Shown here: piece after piece, positions 55,445 through 64,000 of the stretch
Layout: every line of letters begins with the position of its first letter
How positions within the stretch are numbered: position 1 is the stretch's first letter
From: Brachionus manjavacas
Lineage: Eukaryota > Rotifera > Eurotatoria > Ploima > Brachionidae
Assembly: GCA_019054805.1 (NCBI GenBank)
Contig: JAHQIY010000007.1
Span: 5,275,501-5,339,500, forward strand
DNA length: 64,000 bases
Direction of reading: 5' to 3'
Program-made: the position numbers and the translations under genes
Notes under the pieces: generated by a model
What the model was told of the DNA's origin: nothing
Seen by the model: only the letters and a program-made list of their open reading frames with translations
Database searches by the model: none

Positions 55445-55950
55445 TTATTTTATTTTTCCTACTCTTTTGTTTTTTATATTGATGATTGAAATCAGAGTTT
55501 GGAAAATATTTCATTAAATTAATTTTTCTATTTTAAAATTCAATTTTTTTAAGATAACGTTAGTTTAAATCTTTTTTTGGATATGTGGGCGACTAGAATA
55601 GACCTTTCAATTTTCAAAAGAAAAAAAATGGATAGAAATTGCTCTTGTTTAATTCTTTGAAATGATTGTGAACAAATGTTAAATCAAATATTAACAACTA
55701 AAACTGATGATTTTAGAAATTTTTATTAGTTTTTTTAGATGTTTTTTTCAGTTAAAAATAATAAATAGATTAAAAATTTTTTTTACTGATGATTTAGAAT
55801 TTTCGCTTGTTCTTCAAAAAAAATAAGATCAAGATTTTGTTAAAATATTTAAGTCCAAAATAAAATTTTATTTTGACATTTAATACAATTTTATAATAAC
55901 TTTTAAATAAAATAAAAAAATGCTTTAACCTTTTTTTAAAATAATTTTCA
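55445..55950. other. AT-rich spacer
   Basis: I see no feature in this stretch. The spacer separates the BED-finger remnant from the small hypothetical ORF that begins at 55958. Confidence 0.5.
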
Positions 55951-55957
55951 AATAAAA

Positions 55958-56308
55958 ATGTGCGTTGCTTTTAAAATCAAATCAAATCATAATTTCAGAA
56001 GATATTTTTTTTACAATTTCTTTTATAAATTTATCAAGAGGTATTTTATGAGAATGTACACTTTCGAAAATGCTGAAGCAGAGACATTTCATTATCTTGA
56101 AAAAGGAAAAAATGGTATTTGGTTTAAATCGAAAAAATTAAAGAATTTTTCAATTTTTCAAATTAAAGAATTTGAAAGATCAATTCAGAAGCTAGATGAA
56201 ATAGAAAATGACATTAAAAGTAAAGAAACAAATCTAAGATGTCTAACTCATCAAAACTTCTACAATTTTTCAATTTTAAAAATTTTAACAAAGGCTTTTT
56301 TAGACTAA
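55958..56308 (+). CDS. Hypothetical 116-residue ORF
   Basis: The open frame MCVAFKIKSNHNFRRYFF... is followed by a better coding stretch from an internal Met at 56048 (MRMYTFENAEAETFHYLEKG, then a Lys-rich helix QIKEFERSIQKLDEIEND). The true start may be that Met, or an exon border near the TTTCAG at 55993-55998. No family is recognised. Composition from residue 31 on is more balanced than chance frames here. Confidence 0.35.
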   Translation: MCVAFKIKSNHNFRRYFFYNFFYKFIKRYFMRMYTFENAEAETFHYLEKGKNGIWFKSKKLKNFSIFQIKEFERSIQKLDEIENDIKSKETNLRCLTHQNFYNFSILKILTKAFLD

Positions 56309-56309
56309 T

Positions 56310-56705
56310 TTTTTTTAAGACAAGCTTGCGAAAGCACAGAGTAAGCTCCTAAAACTCGAAAAATTTTTCATAATTATATTTTTAAATTTAAGCTTTTATT
56401 TTCAAATTAGTTTTTGACAAAGAAGATTATTTTAACATTAAAATTTAGATGTCCATCAAATAAATTCTATTTATTTAAAATACTTGTATCTTGATTTGTT
56501 TATTCTAAAAGTAAAAAATAAATCCTTTCTTAATCACTCATTTTTAGAAGTTAAGGGTAAAAGGCTTAAATAAAATTTAAAGCATGTTGCATCAAAATTA
56601 TTTAAATTAATTATATCTAAAGATAAACTTATTGAATAATGATATTTTGAATTGATCATTTACTTAAAAATGCACCTTTATTGATAAATTAAATAAATAT
56701 AATAA
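56310..56705. other. AT-rich spacer
   Basis: A short ACAAGCTTGCGAAAGC string at about 56322-56337 resembles the LINE tail motif seen at 58815 and 61485. Nothing else is seen. Confidence 0.35.
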
Positions 56706-56711
56706 CTATAT

Positions 56712-57053
56712 TTAAAAAAATACTGCGAATTCTTTGTTCCCACTCTTTATAAAAATATTTAATTTTTGTTTCCTTTCGGATAATTGGGAAGGCGGAAGGC
56801 ATCTCCTATACCAGTACCTTTTTAAGTAACGTCTCGGATCTGGCACAGAAAGTACTGCAGCGAGTTGACCGTAACTGATTTCCAGTCGAAGCCGGTCCCC
56901 CTTTTTTTGATTATTAAGGAGGTTTAAAATACGTCCCGTCCTACATAAGTGTTTTAAAGAGTTTTTTTCTCTCAGCGGGTCTTGAACCTTTAATCCTCTG
57001 TTATAAAACCTCACAAAACATTCGGCTAAAGGATATATGCTGCCATTGTTCGC
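56712..57053 (-). CDS. SOCS-box-like C-terminal exon
   Basis: An acceptor TTTGTTACAGTAG precedes 57053, and the frame then runs 113 codons to TAA. It reads NNGSIYPLAECFVRFYNRG and on to REKNSLKHLCRTGRILNLL (the BC-box pattern S-L-x2-L-C-R-x3-I). It continues AAVLSVPDPRRYLKRYWYRR, in the position of the Cul5 box LPLPxxLxxYL. That layout is typical of SOCS-box E3 adaptors such as ASB proteins, which recruit Elongin B/C and Cullin-5. The C-terminal tail of about 25 residues after the box is longer than usual. GC content is clearly above the neighbourhood. No upstream ankyrin or other exon is seen, so it may be a partial gene or relict. Confidence 0.4.
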   Translation of the reverse strand, partial: ANNGSIYPLAECFVRFYNRGLKVQDPLREKNSLKHLCRTGRILNLLNNQKKGDRLRLEISYGQLAAVLSVPDPRRYLKRYWYRRCLPPSQLSERKQKLNIFIKSGNKEFAVFF

Positions 57054-57891
57054 CTACTGTAACAAAAAAATTCTATGTACATTCATATAAAATTAAATTT
57101 AAAAAATTGTTGAGGTAATTTCAAAATAGAAAATTAGTCAAATTTAAGATTTTTTTGTACAGGCTTATTTGCACTTTTTTTTAAAGGTTTAAGTAAAATT
57201 TGGGCTTTATTTTTGGAAAATACTCAATTTTGTTATTTTTTAGGAATTTAAAATTAAATTGAACTCTTTTCAATTATTTATTTTCTGTCTCTCTAATCCA
57301 CCTAGTACTACTTTGAATTATAGTCTTCTTGAAGATATTTCAAAAAAGTATACCTATTTTATTTTACGAGTTGATTTTTTCGTCAGGTTTCGAAGGTCAA
57401 GTGACAGGTCCTGAAAAAATTCGACCTTTTAGTATATAAGAATAGCAATTTCTCCACCGAAATTATTTCTTGATTTTGAAATTTAAAAAAATTAAAAGAT
57501 TGAAAGAAATTTAAAAAAATGATAAAAAAATTATTTCTTAGTTCGTCAACTTTAATTTCACATAAAAGAAATATGTCAATATTAAAAGTATCCTAGAAAT
57601 TTTTATATCACAGATTTAAAATTAAAATATTAAAATCTAATACAAATTTTTATTGAAAATTTGATGTGTGAATTTTGGTACAAAAATGTATCACTGAAAA
57701 ATTTGAATTTTAGACAGACACTAAATTTGTTGTTATATAATTAAGCTGACAAAATTTACCATACCCAGTGTTTTTTAGTCAAATTCATAATGCTAATTTG
57801 TTTTATATATTTATTTTTTTTACCAAACTAGAGCCTTTTCAGAAAAATTATAAAATAAAATTAAAAGTTAATTTTTGATAAGTTGTAATGT
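57054..57891. other. Spacer, AT-rich
   Basis: I see no exon that would complete the SOCS-box-like frame, and nothing else coding. Confidence 0.45.
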
Positions 57892-58706
57892 TCAATTGTG
57901 ATAAATTAGCTTGCTTTTTTCCAATTTTTCGGGAATTCTCTTTTCATTTTTCTTCATAAATATGCCACTTAAGTCAATACTTACAAGAATCAAAATAAAA
58001 AAGACCAAAAATATGATTGCAATTATGGTTGATGTTTTTATGACTCTATCGATGACTATTTTTTCCGGTTTTTCAATTTCACATTTTTCACCTTCATACA
58101 AAGAAAAGCATTTACACTTTGGCTTAAAATCCAATGATTGACACACACCATGAGAGGAACATGTTTCGTTTTGACAAACGTTTATCTCGAATTGGCAATT
58201 TTTCCCAAAATAATATTTTGCACAATCACATTCATACAATCTTATTGTTTTCGAAGTTGTATCATTCAGCACTTCTTTGCATGTTCCATTATTGAGACAT
58301 GGATTTGAAGAACAAGGCCTCAAATCAAATTGACAATTGTTTCCTCCAAAATCTGCATCGCACAAACATGAGAATTTTTCTGGCTCCTGTTGCTGTAATA
58401 AAACGCAATGGCCTCTATTTGAACAGTTCGAAAGACAATCACTAATGTCAATATCGGAACTAAGAATTAAATTTATAGTTTCTATTGGTAATTCGTTCAA
58501 CGGCAGTGTTTCTTCTTCAAAAGGCTCTGAAATACTTTCATCCATTTCAAAATTCACGCTATCTAAAAGTAATTTTTTTTAAATAAAAGAACTAATTTGA
58601 GTCAAAATTTTAATTCCAATTCAATTTAGATGAATCGACTTTTAAATGATTTTTTTACCTGTTTTTTCAAAATAATAATTTTTGTTAAAGGAATTTAAAA
58701 TAAAAA
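57892..58706 (-). CDS. EGF-repeat single-pass membrane protein, 3' exons
   Basis: The exons are 58659-58706 and 57892-58562, joined in phase 1 (donor ACAG|GTAAAA, acceptor TACTTTTAG). Upstream exons are not resolved. The frame gives an acidic linker (FEEETLPLNELP), then three EGF-like modules with six-Cys spacing: CLSNCSNRGHCV...FSCLCDADFGGNNC, CSSNPCLNNGTC...YECDCAKYYFGKNC and CQNETCSSHGVC...CKCFSLYEGEKC. Next come a membrane helix (TSTIIAIIFLVFFILILVSI) and a short basic cytoplasmic tail ending KSKLIYHN. It is therefore a type I cell-surface protein. The signal peptide is missing from what is seen. The secreted WD40 gene lies 1.1 kb upstream on the same strand and could be the same gene. 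Confidence 0.75.
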
Positions 58707-58799
58707 CTTAATGCTAATTTTTTAATTTTTTGAGATTTATCTTAAATAATAGTAAGTTACTTATTAAAATTTAATTTATAAGTTTAATAATAATAATAA

Positions 58800-58875
58800 A
58801 AACTACGTTAAGCAAGCTTGCGGATGCAGACTACTAGGAGGTAACACGTTGCGTTATACAAGGAAAATTACAGAA
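58800..58875 (-). mobile_element. LINE 3' tail
   Basis: The minus strand reads GCATCCGCAAGCTTGCTTAA and then ATTATTATTATT, the end motif shared with the LINE copies at 19440 and 61418. Only the terminal part is present. Confidence 0.5.
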
Positions 58876-59376
58876 ACATAAGAACTTTTCCATTAAAATA
58901 AGACATGCTTCAACTCACAATGTTTTAATGTCCAGCACATCAAGAAAAATTTCAAATTGTCAAAAAAATTATTCCTTAGAACACAATCTTTTTTTAAAAA
59001 ATTATTTGTTTTTTTGTTTAAAAAAAAATTAGGAGGAGAATTTTACTGTGCAGTTCCGAATGGCAACGCCATCTTTACAGTCCTAATGTAAGAAAATCAA
59101 TCTTGATTTCAAAATTTCAGAATCTAAGCTAAACTTGAACATAAATTTTGTTTTACCGTAAATCAAAGAAAGAACCTTATTTTCTTGATTAAAAAATCTA
59201 AATAAAGACAGAAAATTAAAAATTTTAAGGTTAAATAGCTTTTTACTTATCTTTTCAACTCTTTTCGTAAAATTTTGTATCATTTGTAATTTTCAATTTG
59301 TATAAATTTGTATTGATACTATAAATTATAAAAAGTAATTTTTTTCGAAATTTTGGAAAAATGAAAGTTAAGTTAA

Positions 59377-59433
59377 GGGGGGCAGATAGTCAGGTATACA
59401 GATGTCATATGTATACCTGACTATCTGCCCCCC
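59377..59433. repeat. Perfect inverted repeat, 24-bp arms, 9-base loop
   Basis: 59377-59400 (GGGGGGCAGATAGTCAGG...) is exactly complementary to 59410-59433; the loop is GATGTCATA. It is the longest perfect hairpin in the window and unusually GC-rich for this region. Confidence 0.9.
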
Positions 59434-59788
59434 CCAGCATAAAAAATGTTCAAAATTTTATCTTTTTTCAGATAATATTTTATATGAGATTGTGGGGGAA
59501 TCTAGGACTAGATACTAAAAAACCAAAAAAAGGAAAAATTTAAACTTTTTTCTAGAATTTACAATTGCGAAAAAAATTCCAGGACAAATATCTAAATTAT
59601 TTCATTCTAAATCTAATAATTAAGTAATTAATATAAAAGTTTTTTTAGGTTTTTTTTTCAATAAGCCAAACCCTCAATGGCCTCGAGTTCCATAATATCA
59701 CAAATAATATCATCCTTTATGCTTTGACTCAAGTAAATAAAATTGAAATTAGTTTAAAAATACAGGTAAATATTTCTTAAGCAATGTC

Positions 59789-60793
59789 TTAAATGGTACC
59801 ATTAATAAAAAGAAATGAAGTCACAAAGCTGTCATGTCTAAGATTGGCAATTTTTTTTCCTATTTCCAAATTCCATATATGAATAGATTTTTTATTGCTG
59901 TAACCAATTAAGTTTCCTAATTTTTCCAAGTATATTCCATAATATGAATAGCGAAATTTATCTATACTCTTTTTAAAATTTGACTCAATATCCCAAAGTT
60001 CAACTTTGCCATTATAAAAACCACAAGCAAATGTATTGTTTAGATACTTAATACTTGAGAGGGAGCTTTTAACATCAATAGAATGAACATGAAGATTATT
60101 AATGAAATTAAATATTTTAATATAATTCTTGTAACAGTAAGCAATCATAGAATCATTTAATATTTCAATACAACTAATTTTTCCATCTTGTTCTATTTGA
60201 ATATTTTCGAATCCAAAGCTGGTTGTGTTGAAAAATTTTATCAAACTTTTATCCCAATAAGGAAAAATAAACCAATTTTTTTCTATTTTAAATAGACATA
60301 CTAACAGGGATCTATTCTGCAATACTTTTAAAAATACAAGTTTTTCTGATTGAATTTCTGATTGAATTTCTGATTCAATTAAGGAATTATTTGTAAAATT
60401 CCAAATTGAAATTTTATTCTTAGAGCCAGTAACAAAAGTTTCATTGTCAATTTGTTCAATCGAGTTGATCTCATCATTATGGTTCATAAAATCATTTAAT
60501 GATGTGAAATTGTTCAAATTCCACACTTTTATGTCACCATTCTTATAACCACTAAGTAAATAGCTATTATAAAAAATCGAAACGATACAAGATCCAGAAT
60601 CTTTTTTGTTCGGTTCCAAGTCATTCCAAATTGTTAAAGAGTTTTGCGAACAACTAGCTATTTCTTTAAAAAAGATTTGATTAAAAATTCTTTAAATTAA
60701 TCGTTTAATTTAATTACCTAGCAGTTGAGTTTTTTGAAATAAAATAATTAACAAAAATAAGCACTTGCTAAAAGCAATTATTTTAATAAACAT
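59789..60793 (-). CDS. WD40-repeat protein with signal peptide
   Basis: The exons are 60718-60793 and 59789-60657 (intron GTAATT...AAATAG, phase 1), totalling 945 nt and giving 314 residues. Exon 1 encodes a basic then hydrophobic leader (MFIKIIAFSKCLFLLIILFQ) with a likely signal-peptidase site near LLAS-CS. The rest is a beta-propeller: repeated blades ending in W/F-N such as YLLSGYKNGDIKVWNL, FVTGSKNKISIWNF, FACGFYNGKVELWDI and LIGYSNKKSIHIWNL, about five to six blades. The C-terminus stops inside a blade (FVTSFLFINGTI-stop), so the last blade may lie in a further exon; a short coding-like piece DDIICDIMELEAIEGLAY-stop lies at about 59660-59720. WD40 domains are nearly always cytosolic or nuclear, so the leader is odd. 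Confidence 0.65.
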
Positions 60794-61417
60794 TTTTCAA
60801 TAATTTTCTAAATAATTAAAAATTTTATTTGTTATTAAATAAGTTAAGAAAAGATAAGCCACATTCCAACTGTTTGAATTAAAAACCAGTTCGAACTATG
60901 TTCGGTCTGAAAATCTTTTTTTAAAAACCAGAGTTGTTAATTTAAATCTAAATTTTATTAAAAAAATTTAGATGCCAGAAAACAAAATTAGAATTAATTC
61001 GAAAGTCTGTTTAGATTTTGAAAAATTTATTTTTACATCCTATTCATTTACATTTAATGAAAAGAATAAAAAAATGAATTAAATATAAACTCGCTAAAAA
61101 AATTAATTTACGACGATTTCCGCATTATTTTTTTACTTGCAAGAACTACTTAGAGCTTTTTTTAATCTATTAAGTGAATTTTGTTTTTAAAAATTTTTAA
61201 AATATATTTTTAATTTCTTTTGTTAAAAAAAAATTAATTAAAGTTAAATATTAAGAAGATATTTTTGATTTTTTTTATAATTTGCAAAACAAAGTTCGAA
61301 GGCTGAAATATACTGGTAAAATTTTAATTTATTGATCGTAGTGAATAAAATAATAAAAAAGAATTTTTTTGACCTTACTAAGAAAAGATTTTTGAGGATC
61401 GCTAGAAGATTCATTTG
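60794..61417. other. AT-rich spacer
   Basis: I see no gene or repeat here. It includes the 5' flank of the WD40 gene, in which no promoter element can be assigned. Confidence 0.5.
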
Positions 61418-61482
<65 letters not shown>

Positions 61483-61560
61483 GAGATACAGCAAGCGAGC
61501 TTGCGGAGATGGCTTACTCGGAAGCCATCTATGGTAGCCAATTGCGCAAAAATCGAGAGA
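61418..61560 (-). mobile_element. LINE 3' tail with (TAA)n microsatellite
   Basis: The minus strand reads GCTACCATAGATGGCTTCC then GAGTAAGCCATCTCCGCAAG and CTCGCTTGCTG, followed by about 21 ATT units (61418-61481). The AGATGGCTT/AAGCCATCT stem corresponds to the AGATGGGA/TCCCATCT stem of the LINE tail at 19495-19530. The ATT run is the expanded LINE tail. Its body beyond 61560 has lost homology to recognisable coding parts. Confidence 0.65.
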
Positions 61561-61689
61561 TAATTTAAGGAACTATAACAAAAGTTACAGAGACGAAACT
61601 GAGGTACAAGACGAATACGAGAGATTACACAGATTGATGAGTCAAGTAGATTTAAAGTAATTTTAAAATGTTGTCATTAATAAGAAATA

Positions 61690-62560
61690 AATAAAAAATA
61701 AATTAATAAATGGTACAATAGTATAAAAAACTAATAAGAAATGAGTAATTACCACATATATTTTTAATTGATTTAGAAAAAAAAATTGACATTACAGATA
61801 TTTCATAAGATTATAAAGAACATTACTGGAAAAAAATTTGAATAATTTTCTTTTAAATTCAGAAATTTTCCAAAATGAAATTAATGGTTTATTCCAAATA
61901 AAATTTAAATGTAAAAATACTTAAATAGTTTGAATATCTCGGTAAGATATTTTAAAAGTAAAATTTAAAATTTGAGTTATCAATTCTATTAATCAATAAT
62001 TAAGGGCGTTTTTTTAATAATTTATTTGTTTATTTTACATTTTTGTCTCGTTTTTTTATTTACCTTTTCTTCAAAATTCCAATATTTTCTGTACATTTCT
62101 GTTTAAGTAAGTAGTTTTAATTATAAATTAGTTGTTCTTGCTAATTTTAACAAACAAAAAATTTGGAGAATTCAGTTACAAAATGATATTTAACTGTTGC
62201 TCTATTTATTTCTTTGTTGTTTTTGTTTTTTATTTGAGTTTTAAAAAAGCTAAAAAAAAAACCTTCGTTTTTTATTAAAATCTTCATACATGGAAACGAA
62301 AATCTTTTAAATAATTTATAATTCTTTTTAAAATGAAACTTTTATTAACATTAATTAAATTTGAAATTTTTTCAACCAAAGATGCTAACAAGTCGGTCAT
62401 GTGTATTCTTGGAAATTTTTCTGACACTTCATTTCACTTCTAAAATTAACCTCGTCCAAAAATAGAACAAAAAATTTTTCTTTTTAAAAAAAATGTACAA
62501 AATATTTATAAATATTTCAAATAAATTTTCTTATTTTCTCAACAAAAATTTTTTTCTATT
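61690..62560. other. AT-rich spacer, 5' flank of the 62564 gene
   Basis: I see no gene in this stretch, and no promoter motif can be assigned ahead of the start codon at 62564. Confidence 0.5.
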
Positions 62561-62563
62561 AAA

Positions 62564-63130
62564 ATGAATATTCAAAGCATTCTAGTGTCAATAAGACAAC
62601 GTCTACTCAAGATAAAAAATGATAATTTGCACCAGATAAATTTGAATATTAGAGAACCGACTAATTCGAAAACAAGAGTCGATATACTTAAGGAAGGAAC
62701 TGATTTATTTCATCATTTTTTAAATCTAGGAATTGCCGCCAACAATGAAAATATCACTTGTTTAAAAAATGTTCAAAATGATGAGCTGAAAAATTTGGTA
62801 ACAGATGTTTCCAATTTGATTGTTTATGACAAAGATTGGTTACTTTATTACCTTAGCGCTTATTTGGACTTTTGTGTTGATTTTTATGAGTATGATTCAA
62901 TTGAAAAAGAGGTACTGGAGATCAGATCAGGCTATCAATTTATGATAGATTTGTTTAAAGGATGTAACGAAAATATTGACTTGGTATTTCAAAATTTTAG
63001 CCAAGAGATCGGTGAAGATTTTGATAAAAAATTACTTGGATCCAAAGAGTGTGGAACTTTGAACGTAATTGAAAAAGACATGCCTAATGATATTCCAACA
63101 AATCATTGCTGGTGGTTTTTGAATCGATAG
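62564..63130 (+). CDS. Unrecognised 188-residue protein
   Basis: It is an intact single-exon frame, MNIQSILVSIRQRLLKIKND... to IPTNHCWWFLNR-stop. It is acidic overall and predicted mostly helical, with no signal peptide. The central part (DKDWLLYYLSAYLDFCVDFY) is amphipathic rather than membrane-spanning. The end DMPNDIPTNHCWWFL, with HxWW-type aromatic residues, looks like a conserved terminal motif, but I cannot name the family. The ATG is preceded by AAAA and an A/T-rich leader; no intron is needed. It is followed 95 bp later by tRNA-Leu on the same strand. Base composition is clearly richer in G/C than its flanks, supporting a real gene. Confidence 0.65.
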   Translation: MNIQSILVSIRQRLLKIKNDNLHQINLNIREPTNSKTRVDILKEGTDLFHHFLNLGIAANNENITCLKNVQNDELKNLVTDVSNLIVYDKDWLLYYLSAYLDFCVDFYEYDSIEKEVLEIRSGYQFMIDLFKGCNENIDLVFQNFSQEIGEDFDKKLLGSKECGTLNVIEKDMPNDIPTNHCWWFLNR

Positions 63131-63224
63131 ATTTTTTTTGTTTTAAAATAAAATATTTAATTCCAAATACTTAGTTATTTTATTTTTTGAAATTTTATTT
63201 AGTTCTATTCGTTTATTAAATTAA

Positions 63225-63334
63225 GACAGTATGGCCGAGTGGTCTAAGGCGCCAGACTCAAGTTTGAAACATAACTTACAAAGTGTGTTCTGGTCAGTGT
63301 ATACTGGCGTGGGTTCAAATCCCACTGCTGTCAA
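63225..63334 (+). tRNA. tRNA-Leu-CAA: tRNA-Leu (CAA) with 25-nt intron
   Basis: The acceptor GACAGTA pairs with TGCTGTC (one G-T pair) and discriminator A. The D-arm is GGCCGAGTGGTCTAAGGC, the anticodon CAA is at 63259-63261, and the T-arm is GTGGGTTCAAATCCCAC. A 25-nt intron (63263-63287) follows the base after the anticodon, as is usual for animal tRNA-Leu-CAA. The variable arm (GTCAGTGTATACTGGC) is long, as in class II tRNAs. The mature length is 85 nt. A T run follows. Confidence 0.95.
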
Positions 63335-63339
63335 ATTTT

Positions 63340-64000
63340 TTTAGTTGATATTTTGAATTTTGATGCATAAAAAAGCATTTAGAATCAAATTTTTACCATT
63401 CTTTAGTGTATTGTGCAAGGATTGAGAAAAATGGAATTTATTATCACATCTATTTTAAATTAGAATTTTTTTTTGATTATTCATTATTAATTAATTTATA
63501 AAATGAAATTTTTATGTTATTTTTTAAATAAATGATTTTTAGCATTCAATTAGATGAACTTTTTGAATAAATATTTCAATCAAAAGTTAATTTTTTATCT
63601 AGTTATTTTATTTCTTAGAATTATTAATTGAAGTAACGAACAATAGAACATTTATTAGTTTTAATGAGAACAAAATAAATATTTACTTTTGATTTCGAAA
63701 TGATCATGAACATTCATCTCAGAATTGATTAGTTTGAAATTAAACATAAAAAAGATGCACTCAATTTTTAATAACATTTCTAGTATCAGATGAATCTTTT
63801 ATTAATAGTCAATTTTTTTTTCTCAAATTATTTTCAATTTTTGTCACTACAGTAAAGTTACTATATAAGCAATTCAAATCAAAACATTTGTTAAAATAAA
63901 TAAATTTTTTTTTGACATTTTAGTTAAAAATAAAAAGAATTTTCTTATCATAAAAGAATTTACTCTAAATTGAAATTTTTGATAAAAATATAACATCTTT
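63340..64000. other. AT-rich spacer to window end
   Basis: Apart from the T run that follows the tRNA-Leu gene, I see no gene or structured repeat between here and the window end. Confidence 0.5.

Noticed and set aside
1..64000. CRISPR arrays, bacterial promoters, terminators and operons
   Set aside because: No spaced direct repeats of that kind; spliced genes and animal tRNA architecture show a eukaryotic nuclear region.

Overview
The window is AT-rich animal nuclear DNA. Genes are split by short GT/AG introns, often 50-130 bp. The tRNA-Leu(CAA) carries an intron, and the recognisable proteins are animal families: folliculin, UNC93-like, cathepsin L-like, and a nuclear-receptor-like exon. 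Base composition, compact introns, the mix of broken LINE, hAT, MULE and Ty3/Gypsy copies and an integrase of the KRBA2-like kind would suit a rotifer such as Brachionus. The species is an inference and nothing here proves it.

Layout. 1-1.8 kb: 3' part of a long coiled-coil gene (+). 2.2-7.2 kb: transposon stack, a MULE remnant next to a TIR element with an 8-bp target duplication, which itself holds two LINE 3' ends, then a further LINE. 7.2-10.4 kb: a broken AAA-type ATPase with a Walker A motif and a broken KRBA2-like integrase gene. 10.4 kb: tRNA-Phe(GAA). 11.4-13.0 kb: intact single-exon type II membrane protein, glycosyltransferase-like. 13-24.4 kb: mostly non-coding, with an old direct duplication (about 16.1-18.6 and 22.1-24.4 kb) separated by a broken LINE.

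24.8-31.9 kb: complete folliculin (FLCN) gene on the minus strand. Its five exons sum to an intact 587-codon frame. Its large first intron holds a nuclear-receptor-like exon, a LINE tail and a TIR element. 33-34.4 kb: LINE with a second LINE nested in it. 35.9-37.6 kb: UNC93-like membrane protein (+). 39.2-40.5 kb: cathepsin L-like protease (-). 43.6-43.9 kb: a three-exon gene for a 51-residue protein (+).

45-55 kb: a multi-layer transposon nest. A degenerate hAT is split by a Ty3/Gypsy element with about 120-bp LTRs; that element is split by a second hAT with 30-bp subterminal repeat arrays; inside that lies a small TIR element. 55-64 kb: a short hypothetical gene, a SOCS-box-like exon, an EGF/transmembrane gene, a WD40 protein with a signal peptide, a LINE tail with a TAA microsatellite, an unknown 188-aa gene and tRNA-Leu(CAA).

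The host genes are unrelated housekeeping or cell-surface genes with no operon logic. Most other coding signal is dead transposon. The least explained items are the perfect short-loop hairpins, the cargo of the 8-bp-TSD element, the tiny three-exon gene, the secreted WD40 protein and scattered orphan exons.
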